A stretch of 64,000 nt of DNA from Cyclina sinensis (GCA_012932295.1 JAAONU010000006.1:33444882-33508881); one strand, 5' to 3'; positions 37,888-50,859 are shown, counted from the stretch's first letter. Program-made: numbers and translations. The notes: generated from the letters alone by a model not told the origin.

Positions 37888-38798
37888 GGCATACCTGCTA
37901 TAAATCCAGGAATGTCTGGGATTGTCCTGGAAATCGAGGGCCATTCCCGGAGTCCCGGAAAAACACCCGATGTTCCGGAAAACATGAAAAACGCACATAC
38001 CTTTGATAAGGCCAGTCAAATTTTTGACACGCCGCTAATTCTTTAATTATTAGTTATGATAATATGTTCCAATTAGGCGAATACACCGCGTGCCATTGAT
38101 AACCAATTAACAAATGACCACTATCGGCTATTGATTTACTGACTTGCGGTGCATTAATTAATTTGTAAGAAATCTGCCCCTTTCAAAGGCTGTCGCCGCG
38201 GTAATTGGTGTTTACAGAGATGCTACTTAAAATTAAATTTGACAAAGACTATGATTTATAAATCATTAACTTGTTTGTGGTTTGTTTGCTGTCATTGGAA
38301 TTTGCTATCAATAGAGATGCTGCTTAAAATTAAACTGAGTTTTTCACATATCGCTCCGACAAAGAAAAGGTAAGTTTAAAAAATATTTGTGATGAATATT
38401 GTAATGTTTGATCAAATAGCGCCGATACTTGTCATACGAAGCATAGATGACGCTGTCATCAAATGCCCATGATTCAACTTGAATTCAAGTTTATGATGTT
38501 AATGTTTATGATGTTAATTAATTAATTGTACACAGTTATCATTTTATGATTACTGCTACACAATTACTATGCTCTTGAAACTAAAATAAAAGGTATGAAA
38601 CTGATGGTACTGATGTGTATTTGAAACACATGCACGGCTTTTCCCGCCAAAAATGGAATCTCGTCCAATTTTGTGTACTGCCAACGGTAGGGCATTGAAA
38701 GTATATGAATAGTTGTATGTCCAGGAAAATCGGCTCAAATCCCGGAAATTTGATATCAAATTCCCGGAAATGGCCAGAAAAATTATGGCAGGTATGCC
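37888..38798. mobile_element. Non-autonomous DNA transposon with inverted ends and 4-bp target duplication
   Basis: The left end GGCATACCTGCTATAA and the inverse of the right end, GGCATACCTGCCATAA, match at 15 of 16 bases. GAAG directly flanks both ends (37884-37887 and 38799-38802), a probable 4-bp target site duplication. Subterminal 'tcccgga' motifs recur at both ends (37950-37980 and 38735-38770). Length is 911 bp with no transposase frame. The two overlapping frames at 38556-38846 (-) read through the right end and are not genes. Confidence 0.75.
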
Positions 38799-38802
38799 GA
38801 AG

Positions 38803-39160
38803 TGACATTGTCTGAACAAATGTTGTAGAGGTCCACAAGAGCTCAAAAGTCTGTTTCTTACAGTTTTAGATAAGAGGATATTTAAACAGCCTGTCTAAGT
38901 AATTTTTAATGTAAAAGATCTGTCCCCCTAGGTGGACCCAATAATGATGCATAATGAAAAGTTTGAACTATCTTCCTAAATGTCCACTGAAAAATGCTTC
39001 AAGTATGGTTTTCAAAAATATGTGCCTTATATATATCCATTCTTGTAATAAATCTTTGACAATGACTGAGAAATGCAATCATTTCGTATTTTCAAAGGGC
39101 AACCAAATGTACAAGTAATAAGAAATATCTACTAATAAACATACTTCCGACTTGGAAATT
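38803..39160. other. Non-coding, no supported gene
   Basis: AT-rich spacer with no recognisable structure. Confidence 0.4.
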
Positions 39161-39164
39161 TGCA

Positions 39165-39965
39165 GGTGAAACAAGAAATGTGTCCCAAAACACGGAAATC
39201 ATCAAGTCATAGTAGCCTATAACTTGATGTTACCTTGATCATTTGTGCAAACATTTTTTGCAGTCTGTGCACTGAACAAAGTACCCTTATGTCCATGGGT
39301 AAAATTAATATATGTCCTTAATTAAGCTGTCGGCATGGTTGGTAAAGTTAATCGATTTCCAAAACTGATGTGTTTCAAAAGATATTTATTTAGTATTTTG
39401 TACCCATAGGTCACCATGTCTTTTACAGAAAAAGTGTTTCAAAATAGTTTCTTAGAAAAATCATACAAATGCCATCAAAAATGATCGAATCATTAAAGCC
39501 TGAGTATATGCCCTGCGGCACTTGATAATGATCATTCTGTGAAAGACTGGTGAAAATTGCATGAGAAATGTAGGATTTTGCACAGGAGCAATATTACGTT
39601 AAATTCAACAAAGGGCAATAAACTTTGCCAAAAATAACTGAATCGCAATTAAAAGCACTATGGCACTTGATAATGATCATTCTGTGAAAGTTTGGTGAAA
39701 ATTGCATGAGAAATGTAGAAGGAGTTGTGCACACAAGAATACATGTATTAAGTAAAATTAAACAAAAAGCAATTACTCTGCCAAAATACTCAAATCGCAA
39801 AAGCCAGAGCATATGTATTGCCGCATTTGATAATGATCATTGTGTGGTAGTTTGTTGAAAATCAAATGAGAATTGAGCACAGAAGATGGGAAGAACCGAC
39901 AGACTGACTGACGGAATAATGGACAGACAGTGCAACTACCATATGCCACCCTTTTGGGGCATAAA
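39165..39965. repeat. Composite dispersed repeat, copy 2 (first copy at 5870-6815)
   Basis: Same order and orientation as copy 1: a unique-looking left block (39216-39452), then 'gggcaataaactttgcc' modules with 'gcacttgataatgatcatt', then the terminus 'atgccacccttttggggca'. The frames at 39594-40000 (-) are shadows of the repeat. Confidence 0.75.
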
Positions 39966-40019
39966 AAAGTAAAGATATGAGCAAATGTTAGATAATGCAA
40001 TCCATATTCAAAAAATGTC

Positions 40020-42130
40020 TAAAACATGAAGCATTTTCTAAGTGACAGCTCGCAAAGAACTAACTAACATACAATTTCACATCATCGCAAAAATAACAGA
40101 GCAAACATCACACAATCTGGTTTAAAGACATAAAATGTTGTAAATGGTGAAAAGCTCAAAGTTTCTAGTTGATTAAATGCAGTTATGAGACGAGATGAAA
40201 TCTGATGATATTTCAACATGCGATGATTGAGGGGTTGCACTAAGAATAAAAGTATCAATATATGGTCATCATGATGCAACATATCAAAATTTTGGGTTCC
40301 TTGAAATGTGTTCTGTTAAAGCACCTTAACATGCATCTATTCCCCTGTTTGCAGTACCAGAAAAAAGGATTCAAGTTACAATTGTTCGTGTACATATTTT
40401 CTAGTATTTGTCAAACCACCAAGAATATAAGTTTATCACTATGGGTGCACCATTTACTAACACCACAACTTATTTAACCCCAACTCTTAAAACAAGAATC
40501 AAGTGGAACTAGGTTATGCTCCCCGAAGTGCTCTAAATCATAGGAATTAGAACTTAGTACAGGAAAAGAACAAAATGTAATTTATTGTGCTGAAATTAAT
40601 CCAAATGGAACTGAATTTGATAATGCATATAGAAATCAATGACATGACAATTTAGGCAAAATTTGTAAGTATTATTTAAATTAGTTTATATAATGACATA
40701 CTGCACTGTAAATACACATTTGCTTTAAACACAAATTATTACCTTTATATTTAATGTTTGTCGGAAAATAATTACAAAAATCAATCTGAAAAGTAAGTAT
40801 ACCTTTATATACAGGCCCAATATAGGGTGTACGTCAGTTATCGCCCAGACAAAAAATAAGTGTGAAGGGCAATAACTCCAAAATCATACAACAGAGATAT
40901 GGTTCTTGTGCACTGCTTTTCTCCTCAATGAAATCTTTCCATCTATGGTATGAAGTTTCATGTTGATACCTCTTAATTTACACTGTCTTTGGGTTTTGTG
41001 TTGGACAAAAAGTAAGGTATGAAAATTAACAAAGGGCGATAGGTAAAAAAACACATAATTAACAAAGGCAAAATAACACAAAAAATGAAGTGCAGAGTGA
41101 TGGTTCTTGTGAACTGTATGTTTCTTTCATTAAGATCTATCTATCTTTTAAGTTTTTAAAAGTTTTTTGGAAAATATATGGACAAGTTTTTTAATGAGTT
41201 TTGGACATATCCATTCAGGCAGCTGAAATTTGGTAAAAACCGACCAATTTTTTGGTTTTCCATTACTTTGGTTATAACACATTCAGACAATAATGATATA
41301 TCCATGTTGCCTTGCATTATATTAAAACAATGCTCTGAAATATGTTTACCAATCTATTAGGGAAGATACTGTTTACTAAGTTATTTGTACCAAAGAAAAA
41401 GCTAATGATTAAATTTAAGCATTGGAAAACAAGGAAATTCCCTGATACAGTTTATAAAGGCACTGACACAATAGTTAACAACACCTCTACTTGTAAGAAT
41501 AAACATTAATTCAAGAGATTATGTTCTAGGCAAAATGCTAAATATTTTTATCTTCACTTATTTTACATTTTAAGTGCATAATTGTCTACCAGTAGGCCTG
41601 TTTTAAAACTTGAAATTTTTAACATACCTGTCTAAAAATCAATTTTGATCTACATCTGTAACAAATGAAATTGTTAGATACAAAATCTTCAGCTGAAGAA
41701 GGAAGTTTGTCATTGGCTAAAAGGCTTGTTACAAAATTTTAGGGCAGAATTCATAATCGTTTAATGATTAATGACTTTAATTGACTCTGTGAATAATGCA
41801 ATATAATAATAACATAAATACAGTCATAAATTAAATATCAAAATGTTTTAACCATGAAAAATGATACTAAATGGAATAAATATATATACATAAAAAATTT
41901 GACTAAATATTTCATCTTTTTTTTTTAAACTGAAAATGATATTGGCACTTTTAGCATTAAATTTTTTTGTTTAAACTGTTTTAAAAAAAGGATATTTGAT
42001 TACTAAAAATGTTCAATATTTGCCAATTACTGGAAACTAATCACTTATGGGGCATTAATTTTGTACTTTATAATGCCAATCATCTTTTTATTTAAAGATA
42101 TTTCTTGTTTAACTTACAGCATTCAACTCA
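40020..42130. repeat. Left part of duplication unit U2, with an embedded dispersed repeat
   Basis: 40160-40240 ('ctagttgattaaatg...gttatgagac...tttcaacatg') matches 55285-55345 of unit U3. At 40860-41130 a 'gggcaataactcc' repeat like 57390-57830 is embedded ('gagatatggttcttgtgcac', 'tatgaagtttcatgttgat'). From 41180 to 42130 the DNA is AT-rich with nothing supported. Confidence 0.45.
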
Positions 42131-42134
42131 TTCC

Positions 42135-43700
42135 GTAATAAGTAAAAAAGTAGCAATGTGACAAGATTACAATATCATGATCATTCTGTGAGTTGCGAAA
42201 ATGTTTTTATGTGATGTTACACTTTAGCATGACAATTATCCTAACTGGTATCAGGTCTCTGCAAATGTAAGAAAGCCACATGCCTCAAAGTTTACAAATA
42301 TCTCTGCTTTCTGACATGCTATCTATCTATCTATTTGAGCTTATTTATCGTCGGTACCAGCCACCCGTATAACCGATGCCCCCTGAAGAGATTAGTTATT
42401 GTATGTTGTAGGGGTAGTGCAAGATACAAATAGCATCCCATTCCAGAGACACCCCTGGTTCTTTAGCATGATCATGCAGTGTATAGCACTGATACATGGG
42501 ACCTCAGTTTAACGTCTCAGTAATGTTAGTGGAGGAGCCGGGGATTGAACTCTGGACCCCTAGTATACCAGTCCAGCGCATTATCACTGGACCACATCCG
42601 CACCTTTTCTGACATGCAGTTGTAAATGTATGTTTAATACAAACACCAAAATATGCCTTCATCAGCTCAATGACAAGAACAAACATTTTCTCAAATTTGC
42701 TCGTCATCATTGCAATATCATTGAGTTCAAGTCCTTTAAAGGCATCCATTTACATTCATTGGTTTCTTGATACCAAGCTGTAGCCATAGCAATAATTCAG
42801 TTATAATCTACCCTCGACATCTAATAACAACATGTCTTCTGGGTACAATAATGACAATTTCTGCAGAAAAAAACTCTTTAAAAGGTTGTCTGGGACATGT
42901 TTTAAGTGCTGTTCTAAATGTCAATATTCCTTAATGGTTGTGACAGTGTACTTTATATTGTATGTGGGGTGTTATATCAATTCACGTTATTGCCCCTTTA
43001 GGTATATATAAACCATTGAAATTGGCATCAAATTTTACACAGAATCAAATATCTGAATTCTGCAAAATTTGTAAGATGACTCTGCAAGTTATTCCAAAGA
43101 ACCATGTGCTCAAAATATGCTTTTTTCTTTCACGAAATATAACACAACAGATTCCTAATGACTTTTCTAGGCTAACCATCTCATCTATATTGAAGTTGAT
43201 TTCTTTAAAACAATATTATGATAATTTTTATGTAGTTACTATTCATCCATAACAAATTCTCTTGACTTATTTCAAAGGAGCAATAGCAACAAGAATAAGA
43301 TAATCCAATTTCTAAAGAAGACACCTTCTGTGATATATCAAGACTAAAGTTGATAATTTTTACCAAATATACAGTGTAAGTTACCATTGTAACAATACAA
43401 TGAATGAATTTTGTTAACTAATGCCATGAATTTTTCAACATTAGTCACAATAAAAAGGAAATGCCATTGCGTGACATCACTCTATGTGTTAGGTGCTCTG
43501 GGCTTGAACCTCCTAATAATATAATAATGAATATTAATCAGATCAAAGCAGCAGTCTGTGATATTTTAGGTCCCATATAGTCACATACAATCTATATTCT
43601 ACAGTCTATAGCTTTCAGTGTCTGGTCTCTCCCATCAGTACAGCCACTTCTGACATATACCCGGTATACAAAAATGTAAATCTGAACTTATTTCAGCCAT
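42135..43700. repeat. Duplication unit U2, middle part (paralogue of 50860-56450)
   Basis: Matches to U3 are: 42170-42195 'atcatgatcattctgtga' with 50865-50890; 42290-42320 'ctgctttctgacatg' with 51035-51055; 42745-42850 with 52895-52990 ('tcttgata(c/a)caagctgtag', 'ataatctacc', 'tctaataacaa'); 42890-43045 with 53000-53190; and 43605-43640 with 56420-56450. Order is colinear, with element insertions unique to each copy. Confidence 0.7.
42319..42604 (-). mobile_element. tRNA-derived SINE, copy 2 (reverse)
   Basis: Read on the - strand, the head is 'gtggtccagtgataatgcgc' with a clear B box (GTTCAATCCC, as 'gggattgaac' on +). The body matches the forward copy at 15597 ('ccagagacacccctggttc' reversed). 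The tail ends in a TAGATAGATAGATAG run at 42319-42335. It is inserted within unit U2, and U3 lacks it at the matching position. Confidence 0.82.
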
Positions 43701-43865
43701 GCCTGTCACTATATTGCCATTATTTGAGGTAACAGAAATCTTATTTGATCATTTACAACCACATTTTTTACTTCATTTGATGACATCAATTAACAGCAAC
43801 ATTATTTCCTGAATTGATATTTGTGGTTCTTTCTTTTACCTTGTTGAAAGATTCTTAAATGAACT

Positions 43866-46800
43866 AGAAATGAGTACAAGACACATGTGCTGGAAGACTT
43901 TTCAATAAACTAGAAATGTGTACTGGACAGGTGTGCTGAAGGATTCTTTAATAAACCAGAAATGTGTACAGGACAGGAGTGCTGGAAGATTCTTCAATAA
44001 ACTAGAAATGTGTACAGGACAGGTGTGCTGGAAGATTCTTCAATAAACCAGAAATGTGTACAGGACAGGTGTGCTGGAAGATTCTTGAATAACCAGAAAT
44101 GTGTACAGGACAGGTGTGCTGGAAGATTCTTCAATAAACCAGAAATGTGTACAGTACAGGTGTGCTGGAAAATTCTTCAATAAACCAGAAATGTGTACAG
44201 GACAGGTGTGCTGGAAGATTCTTTAATAAACCAGAAATGTGTACAGGACAGGTGTGCTCGAAGATTCTTCAATAAACCAGAAATGTGTACAGTAACGGTG
44301 TGCTGGAAGATTCTTAAATAAACCAGAAATGTGTACAGGACAGGTGTGCTGGAAGATTCTTCAATAAACCAGAAATGTGTACAGGACAGGTGTGCTGGAA
44401 GATTCTTCAATAAACCAGAAATGTGTACAGGACAGGTGTGCTGGAAGATTCTTCAATAAACCAGAAATGTGTACAGGACAGGTGTGCCAGAAGATTCTTT
44501 AATAAACCAGAAATGTGTACAGGACAGGTGTGCTGGAAGATTCTTCAATAAACCAGAAATGTGTACAGGACAGGTGTGCTGGAAAATTCTTTACTTAACC
44601 AGAAATGTGTACAGGACACCTGTGCTGGAAGATTCTTCAATAAACTAGAAATGTGTACAGGACACCTGTGCTGGAAGACTCTTTAATAAACTAAAAATGT
44701 GTACAGGACACGTGTGCTGAAAGACTCTTCAATAAACTAAAAATGTGTACAAGACACGTGTGCTGAAAGACTGTTCAATAGACTAGAAATGTGTACAGGA
44801 CACCTGTGCTGAAAGACTCTTCAATAATCTATAAATATGTACAGGACATGTGTGCTGGAAGACAATTCAATAGACTAGAAATGTGTACAGGACACGTGTG
44901 CTGAAAGACTATTCAATAGACTAGAAATGTGTACAGGACACCTGTGCTGAAAGACTACTCAATAGACTAGAAATGTGTACAGGACACATGTGCTGAAAGA
45001 CTACTCAATAGACTACAAATGTGTACTGGACACGTGTGCTGAAAGACTCTTCAATAAACTAAAAATGTGTACAGGACAGGTGTGCTGAAAGACTCTTCAA
45101 TAAACTAGAAATGTGTACAGGACACGTGTGCTGAAAGACTGTTCAATAGACTAGAAATGTGTATAGGACACGTGTGCTGAAAGACTATACAATAGACTAG
45201 AAATGTGTACAGGACACTTGTGCTGATAGACTATTCAATAGACTAGAAATGTGTACAGGACACCTGTGCTGAAAGAATATTCAATAAACTAGAAATGTGT
45301 ACAGGACACGTGTGCTGAAAGACTCTTCAATAAACTAAAAATGTGTACAGGACACATGTGCTGAAAGACTCTTTAATAAACTAAAAATGTGTACAGGACA
45401 CATGTGCTGAAAGACTGTTCAATAGACTAGAAATGTGTACAGGACACGTGTGCTGAAAGACTATTCAATAGACTAGAAATGTGTACAGGACACGTGTGCT
45501 GAAAGACCCTTCAATAAACTAGAAATGTGTACAGGACACGTGTGCTGAAAGACTCTTCAATAAACTAAAAATGTGTACAGGACACATGTGCTGAAAGACT
45601 CTTCAATAAACTAAAAATGTGTACAAGACACATGTGCTGAAAGACTGTTCAATAGACTAGAAATGTGTACAGGACACATGTGCTGAAAGACTATTCAATA
45701 GACTAGAAATGTGTACAGGACACTTGTGCTGATAGACTATTCAATAGACTAGAAATGTGTACAGGACAAGTGTGCTGATAGACTATTCAATAGACTACAA
45801 ATGTGTACAGGACACATGTGCTGAAAGACTCTTCAATAAACTAAAAATGTGTACAGGACACGTGTGCTGAAAGACTGTTCAATAGACTAGAAATGTGTAC
45901 AGGACACTTGTGCTGATAGACTATTCAATAGACTAGAAATGTGTACAGGACACTTGTGCTGATAGACTATTCAATAGACTAGAAATGTGTTCAGGACAAG
46001 TGTGCTGATAGACTATTCAATAGACTACAAATGTGTACAGGACACATGTGCTGAAAGACTATTCAATAAACTAGAAATGTGTACATGACACATGTGCTGA
46101 AAGACTATTCAATAAACTAGAAATATGTACAGAACACCTGTGCTGAAAGACTGTTCAATAAACTAGAAATGTGTACAAGACACATGTGCTGAAAGACTCT
46201 TCAATAAACTAAAATGTATACAGGACACATGTGCTGAAAGACTATTCAATAAACTAGAAATGTGTACAGGACACGTGCTGAAAGACTCTTCAATAAACAA
46301 AAATGTGTACAAGACACGTGTGCTGAAAGACCCTTCAATAAACTAGAAATGTGTACAGGACACTTGTGCTGAAAGACCCTTCAATAAACTAAAATGTGTA
46401 CAGGACACATGTGCTGAAAGACCCTTCAATAAACTAGAAATGTGTACAGGACACATGTGCTGAAAGACTATTCAATAAACTAGAAATGTGTACAGGACAC
46501 AAAGGCTGAAAGACCCTTCAATAAACTAGAAATGTGTACAGGACACATGTGCTGAAAGACCCTTCAATAAACTAGAAATGTGTACAGGACACGTGTGCTG
46601 AAAGACTATTCAATAAACTAGAAATGTGTACAAGACAAATGTGCTGAAAGACCCTTCAATAAACTAGAAATGTGTACAGGACACATGTGCTGAAAGACCC
46701 TTCAATAAACTAGAAATGTGTACAGGACACGTGTGCTGAAAGACCCTTCAATAAACTAAAATATGTACAAGACACGTGTGCTGAAAGACCCTTCAATAAA

Positions 46801-48412
46801 CTAGAAATGTGTACAGGACACATGTGCTGAAAGACTATTCAATAAACTAGAAATGTGTACAAGACACATGTGCTGAAAGACCCTTCAATAAACTAGAAAT
46901 GTGTACAGGACACATGTGCTGAAAGACCCTTCAATAAAATAGAAATTTGTACAGGACATGTGTGCTGAAAGACTGTTCAATAAACTAGAAATGTGTACAG
47001 TACACAGGACTCTTGTGCTGAAAGACTCTTCAATAAACTAGAAATGTGTACAGGACATATGTGCTGAAAGACTATTCAATAAACAAGAAATGTGTACAAG
47101 ACACATGTGCTGAAAGACTATTCAATAAACTAGAAATGTGTACAGGACACATGTGCTGAAAGACTCTTCAATAAACTAGAAATGTGTACAGGACACGTGT
47201 CCTGAAAGACTATTCAATAAACTTGAAATGTGTACAGGACACATGTGCTGAAAGACTATTCAATAAACTAGAAATGTGTACAGGACACATGTGCTGAAAG
47301 ACTATTCAATAAACTAGAAATGTGTACAAGACACATGTGCTGAAAGACCCTTCAATAAACTAAAATGTGTACAGGACACATGTGCTGAAAGACCCTTCAA
47401 TAAACTAGAAATGTGTACAGGACACATGTGCTGAAAGACTATTCAATAAACTAGAAATGTGTACAGGACACATGTGCTGAAAGACTTTTCAATAAACTAA
47501 AAATGTGTACAGGACACATGTGCTGAAAGACTCTTTAATAAACTAGAAATGTGTACAGGACACGTGTGCTGAAAGACTGTTAAAAAAACTAGAAATGTGT
47601 ACAGGACACGTGTGCTGAAAGACTCTTCAATAAACTAAAAATGTGTACAGGACTCATGTGCTGAAAGACTCTTCAATAAACTACAAATGTGTACAGGACA
47701 CGTTTGCTGAAAGACTCTTCAATAAACTAGAAATGTGTACAGGACACATGTGCTGAAAGACTCTTCAATAAACTAGAAATGTGTACAGGACACGTGTGCT
47801 GAAAGACTCTTCAATAAACTAGAAATGTGTACAGGACACTTGTGCTGAAAGACTCTTCAATAGACTAGAAATGTGTACAGGACACATGTGCTGAAAGACT
47901 CTTCAACAGACTAGAAATGTGTACAGGACATGTGTGCTGAAAGACTCTTCAATAACTAGAAATGTGTACAGGACACCTCTGCTGACAGATTCTTCAATAA
48001 ACTAGAAATTTGTACAGGACACGAGTGCTGGAAAATTGTTCAATAAACCAGAAATGTGTACAGGACACCCCTGCTGAAAGATTCTTCAATATACCAGAAA
48101 TGTGTACAGGACATGTCTGCTGATGTCTCCTCAAAGATTCGTCAATAAACCAGAAATCTGTTTTAGGACAAAAGATTCTTTAATATACCAGAAATGTGAT
48201 CAGGACACGTGTCTCAGAAGCATAGTTGTAACACAAGTACAGGACACGTCTGCTGAAAGATTCTTCAATAAACAAGAAATGTATACAGGACAAAAGATTC
48301 TTCAATAAACAAGAAATGTATACAGGACAGAAAAATTTTCAATTAACTTGAAATGTGTACAGGACACCTCTGCTGAAAGATTCTTTAATAAACCAGAAAT
48401 CTGTACAGGACA
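43866..48412. repeat. Large 46-bp minisatellite/satellite array, close to 100 copies
   Basis: About 4.5 kb of head-to-tail units of mostly 46 bp, built from 'ttcaataaactagaaatgtg', 'tacaggacac' and '(a/g)tgtgctgaaagactc'. The array is zoned. At 43920-44630 units carry 'aaaccagaaatg' and 'ggacaggtgtgctggaagatt'. At about 44640-46050 many have 'aatagactag'. At about 46050-47900 'aataaactag' with 'gaaagaccctt' or 'gactattc' dominates. At 47980-48410 edge units revert to 'aaaccagaaatg' with 'gattctt' and are irregular. Almost every unit contains AATAAA on the + strand, and one base in 'gacacNtgtg' takes all four nucleotides. 46 is not a multiple of three, so frames rotate and no protein is encoded. 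Confidence 0.95.
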
Positions 48413-49150
48413 TGTGTCTTAGAAGCACAGTTGTAGCACAGTTAATTTTGTTATTTTAGCAGTTTTAAGATTTAAGTAAGTCATCTAAGGAAAATCAATA
48501 TAGAACAAAAATATTTCCAAATGTAAAAAATTACACACTGTGCAAACAGACATTAATTCCTACAGCTCCAAACTTCATTAAATTCCAGCTAAGTTAAGGA
48601 TGTGTGTTTTCAACTATTTATTTCTTGAGTCATTCTATCTGAAGGATGGGAATATTTTACTTTTCAGGGAGAAGTTTGCACAAAATAATTATAGAGAAAT
48701 ATAATTACAAACCTTTGGATGTAATGATTTTTTCTGTAGCCCACACTTTCCCAATGTCATTTCCTGAAACATTAATAAATAAATGGTGAATGCTGAGCTA
48801 TTGTCAGGATGTGGTTATAATAGTTGTTCTACTGAATAACTGAAAACATCTACAAAAAGAAACAAGCAAATACACAATGACTGGTTTTAATAAGATTTAT
48901 CAATTTCATTATTCACCCACTCATTATAACACAACTGACACAATCTCCAACAAACTTTCTAATTATGTTTAATCATTCGCATATAAAGTTTTCTTAAGAA
49001 ATTTTCCCTTTTCAGAAAAACAGAAACATGTTTACTGTTCCTTATAAAATCTGGGGCTTTTTGTCATCATCAACTGTAAAAATATGATAACACGAGCATG
49101 CATAAATTTACATTAAATAATGGAATAATGTAATATTAACTGTCTCAGTT
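48413..49150. repeat. Duplication unit U2, right part
   Basis: 48540-48600 ('cagctccaaacttcattaaa') matches 57100-57130. 48700-48775 matches 58005-58075, the exon-like block. 48865-48960 ('aacaagcaaatacacaatg', 'ctggtttta') matches 58090-58215. Homology continues on both sides of the exon-like block, so it is part of the duplicated DNA. Confidence 0.65.
48713..48763 (-). pseudogene. Exon-like block, 51 nt, paralogue of 58014-58063
   Basis: On the - strand 'tgtttcag' precedes and 'gtttgtaa' follows a 51-nt block, giving AG and GT borders. One frame (after two bases) reads NDIGKVWATEKIITSK. The paralogous block at 58014-58063 is 50 nt, so the two cannot be interchanged in frame. It is either a decayed exon copy, an untranslated exon or a chance match with splice-like borders. 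The family is not recognised. Confidence 0.25.
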
Positions 49151-49153
49151 TAT

Positions 49154-49437
49154 TGATCTATCTATCTATTTGAGCTTATTTATCATCGGTACCAGTTGCC
49201 CATATGACCAACCCCCACTGAAGAGATAAGTTATCTTATGTTGTGGGGGTAGTGCTACATATAGAAAGCTTCCCATTCCAGAGACACCCCTGGTTCTTTT
49301 GCATGCTCAGTATATAGCACTGATACGTGGGACCTCGGTTTAAGGTTTCATCCGAAAGACTATTAATACATGTGTAATGTTAGTGTAGGAGCAGGGGATC
49401 AAACTCAGGACCCCAGGTTAACCAGTTTATTGATCAC
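49154..49437 (-). mobile_element. tRNA-derived SINE, copy 3 (reverse)
   Basis: The body matches the other copies ('ccagagacacccctggttc', 'gcactgatacgtgggacct', 'gggggtagtgc'). The tail is a GATA-type run at 49154-49170 and the tRNA-like B box is degraded ('gggatcaaac'). The head near 49410-49437 is diverged ('ccaggttaaccagtttattg'). Confidence 0.8.
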
Positions 49438-50210
49438 AGTCGCAGTCTTTGAACGACTGTAACTTCAACCTTGTTCATGAGGGTCAACTGTTCCAATCTT
49501 GTTTTGAACCTGACTCTTAAAAGTTTTTTTTTTTCTGCGCAGATGTTACATAGCAGTTCTTGGTTTTTACAATATGAATTCAACTTGCTCATTTGAGAAT
49601 AAAACTGGGTCAAACTAAAATTTCTACATCACCACAAAAATGTTGTCCGTATCTTCTAAAGAATCAAGAAAAATACCACTGCCACTGCTGGAAGTACTAG
49701 AGACGTTTCAAATGAAATGTATTTCAAGCTTAGATCTCCATAAAACTTGCTTGAAAATACCCAGGTGCATTAGTTCACATGCTGACAACTATTTTTAGCA
49801 AGTTTCATGGTTCTAGCAGTTATACGTTTTTGAGTTACACACCACACAAGTCTAAAAATGCTATTTTTTACTTAATCAGGGGGCTTAACTCTGTTGATAT
49901 GCAATAAATTTGCATTGAAATACCCAGGTGCATAAGTTTACATGCTGACAACTATTCTTAAAAAGTTTCATGGCTCTAGCAATTACATGTTTGGACTTAT
50001 GTGCGACTTAAGTCTAAAAATGCTATTTTTCGCTTGATGAGGGAGCATAACTCTACCAATCTCCAATAAATGTGTGTCAAAATACCTAGGTGCGTAAGTT
50101 CATGTTCTGACAACTACTCTTAGAAATTTTTCATTGCTCTATCAGTAATAAGTTTGGAGTTACACATGACACCACAAGTCTAAAAATGCTAAGTGGTGGG
50201 GGCATGAAAA
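49438..50210. repeat. Dispersed repeat with 'gggggcataactctg' modules, truncated at the left
   Basis: Modules of about 145 bp at about 49740, 49890 and 50045 share 'aaatacccaggtgcataag', 'catgctgacaactattctt', 'ctagcagttatacgttt' and 'aagtctaaaaatgctattt'. It closes with 'gtggtgggggcatgaaaa', the same terminus as 54618-54627. 49438-49700 is flank without clear structure. Confidence 0.75.
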
Positions 50211-50855
50211 CAAAAATGTATACCAACAAGTAAGTACCTTCTTGAACATACCAGTATGTAGTAAAGCTGCAGGTATCTAGTGCATTAATAAAAGGTTAGT
50301 AATTACATTATAACTGCTTTACTTGGAATTTGCAACAGGTTCCAAGACTGTCCAGTGCTGGTTTAAACTTGAATGAACCAGATGTACCTTTATTCTAATA
50401 CACCTGAGTCAATAGCTATTAGGTGATGTGTCATTGGCTTGTTGGGGTATTTAATGTATTTATAAACTAATTAGTGGTTGTAACACATTCTGAAAATATG
50501 ATATTTCCGTTGATTCTTGCAATACATTAATCTGAAAGGGTCACTTATGTGGGAAGATCGTGCAGTTGATCGTGTTTACCTTGTCATTTGTGTCAGTGAA
50601 AATGGCAGCTAATGATCCCATTTTTTACCTTTCAATTTGAACAAACAAGCATATAAGATAACAAGGAAGATATTTTCTTTGACAGGTTAAAAATGGCACC
50701 AACATATACTAGTAATATAAGCAACGGGCAACACATCTACTTGTTATTAATGGTAATAATATAATAACAGAATAAGTTTTATCAAAAAAGTATATATTTC
50801 TATCTTTACTCAATACAAATAACAAAAATTTTGTAAAACTACAACGATCTGTCAA
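50211..50855. other. Non-coding, no supported gene
   Basis: AT-rich spacer between the truncated repeat and unit U3. No recognisable structure. Confidence 0.4.
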
Positions 50856-50859
50856 TATT

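Noticed and set aside
42504..42749. 81-codon - strand frame
   Set aside because: It spans the tRNA-derived SINE head at 42319-42604 and runs into flanking DNA. There is no independent support.
44177..44410. 77-codon - strand frame in the 46-bp array
   Set aside because: The unit is not a multiple of three, so the frame cycles and stops occur in nearby units. Not a gene.
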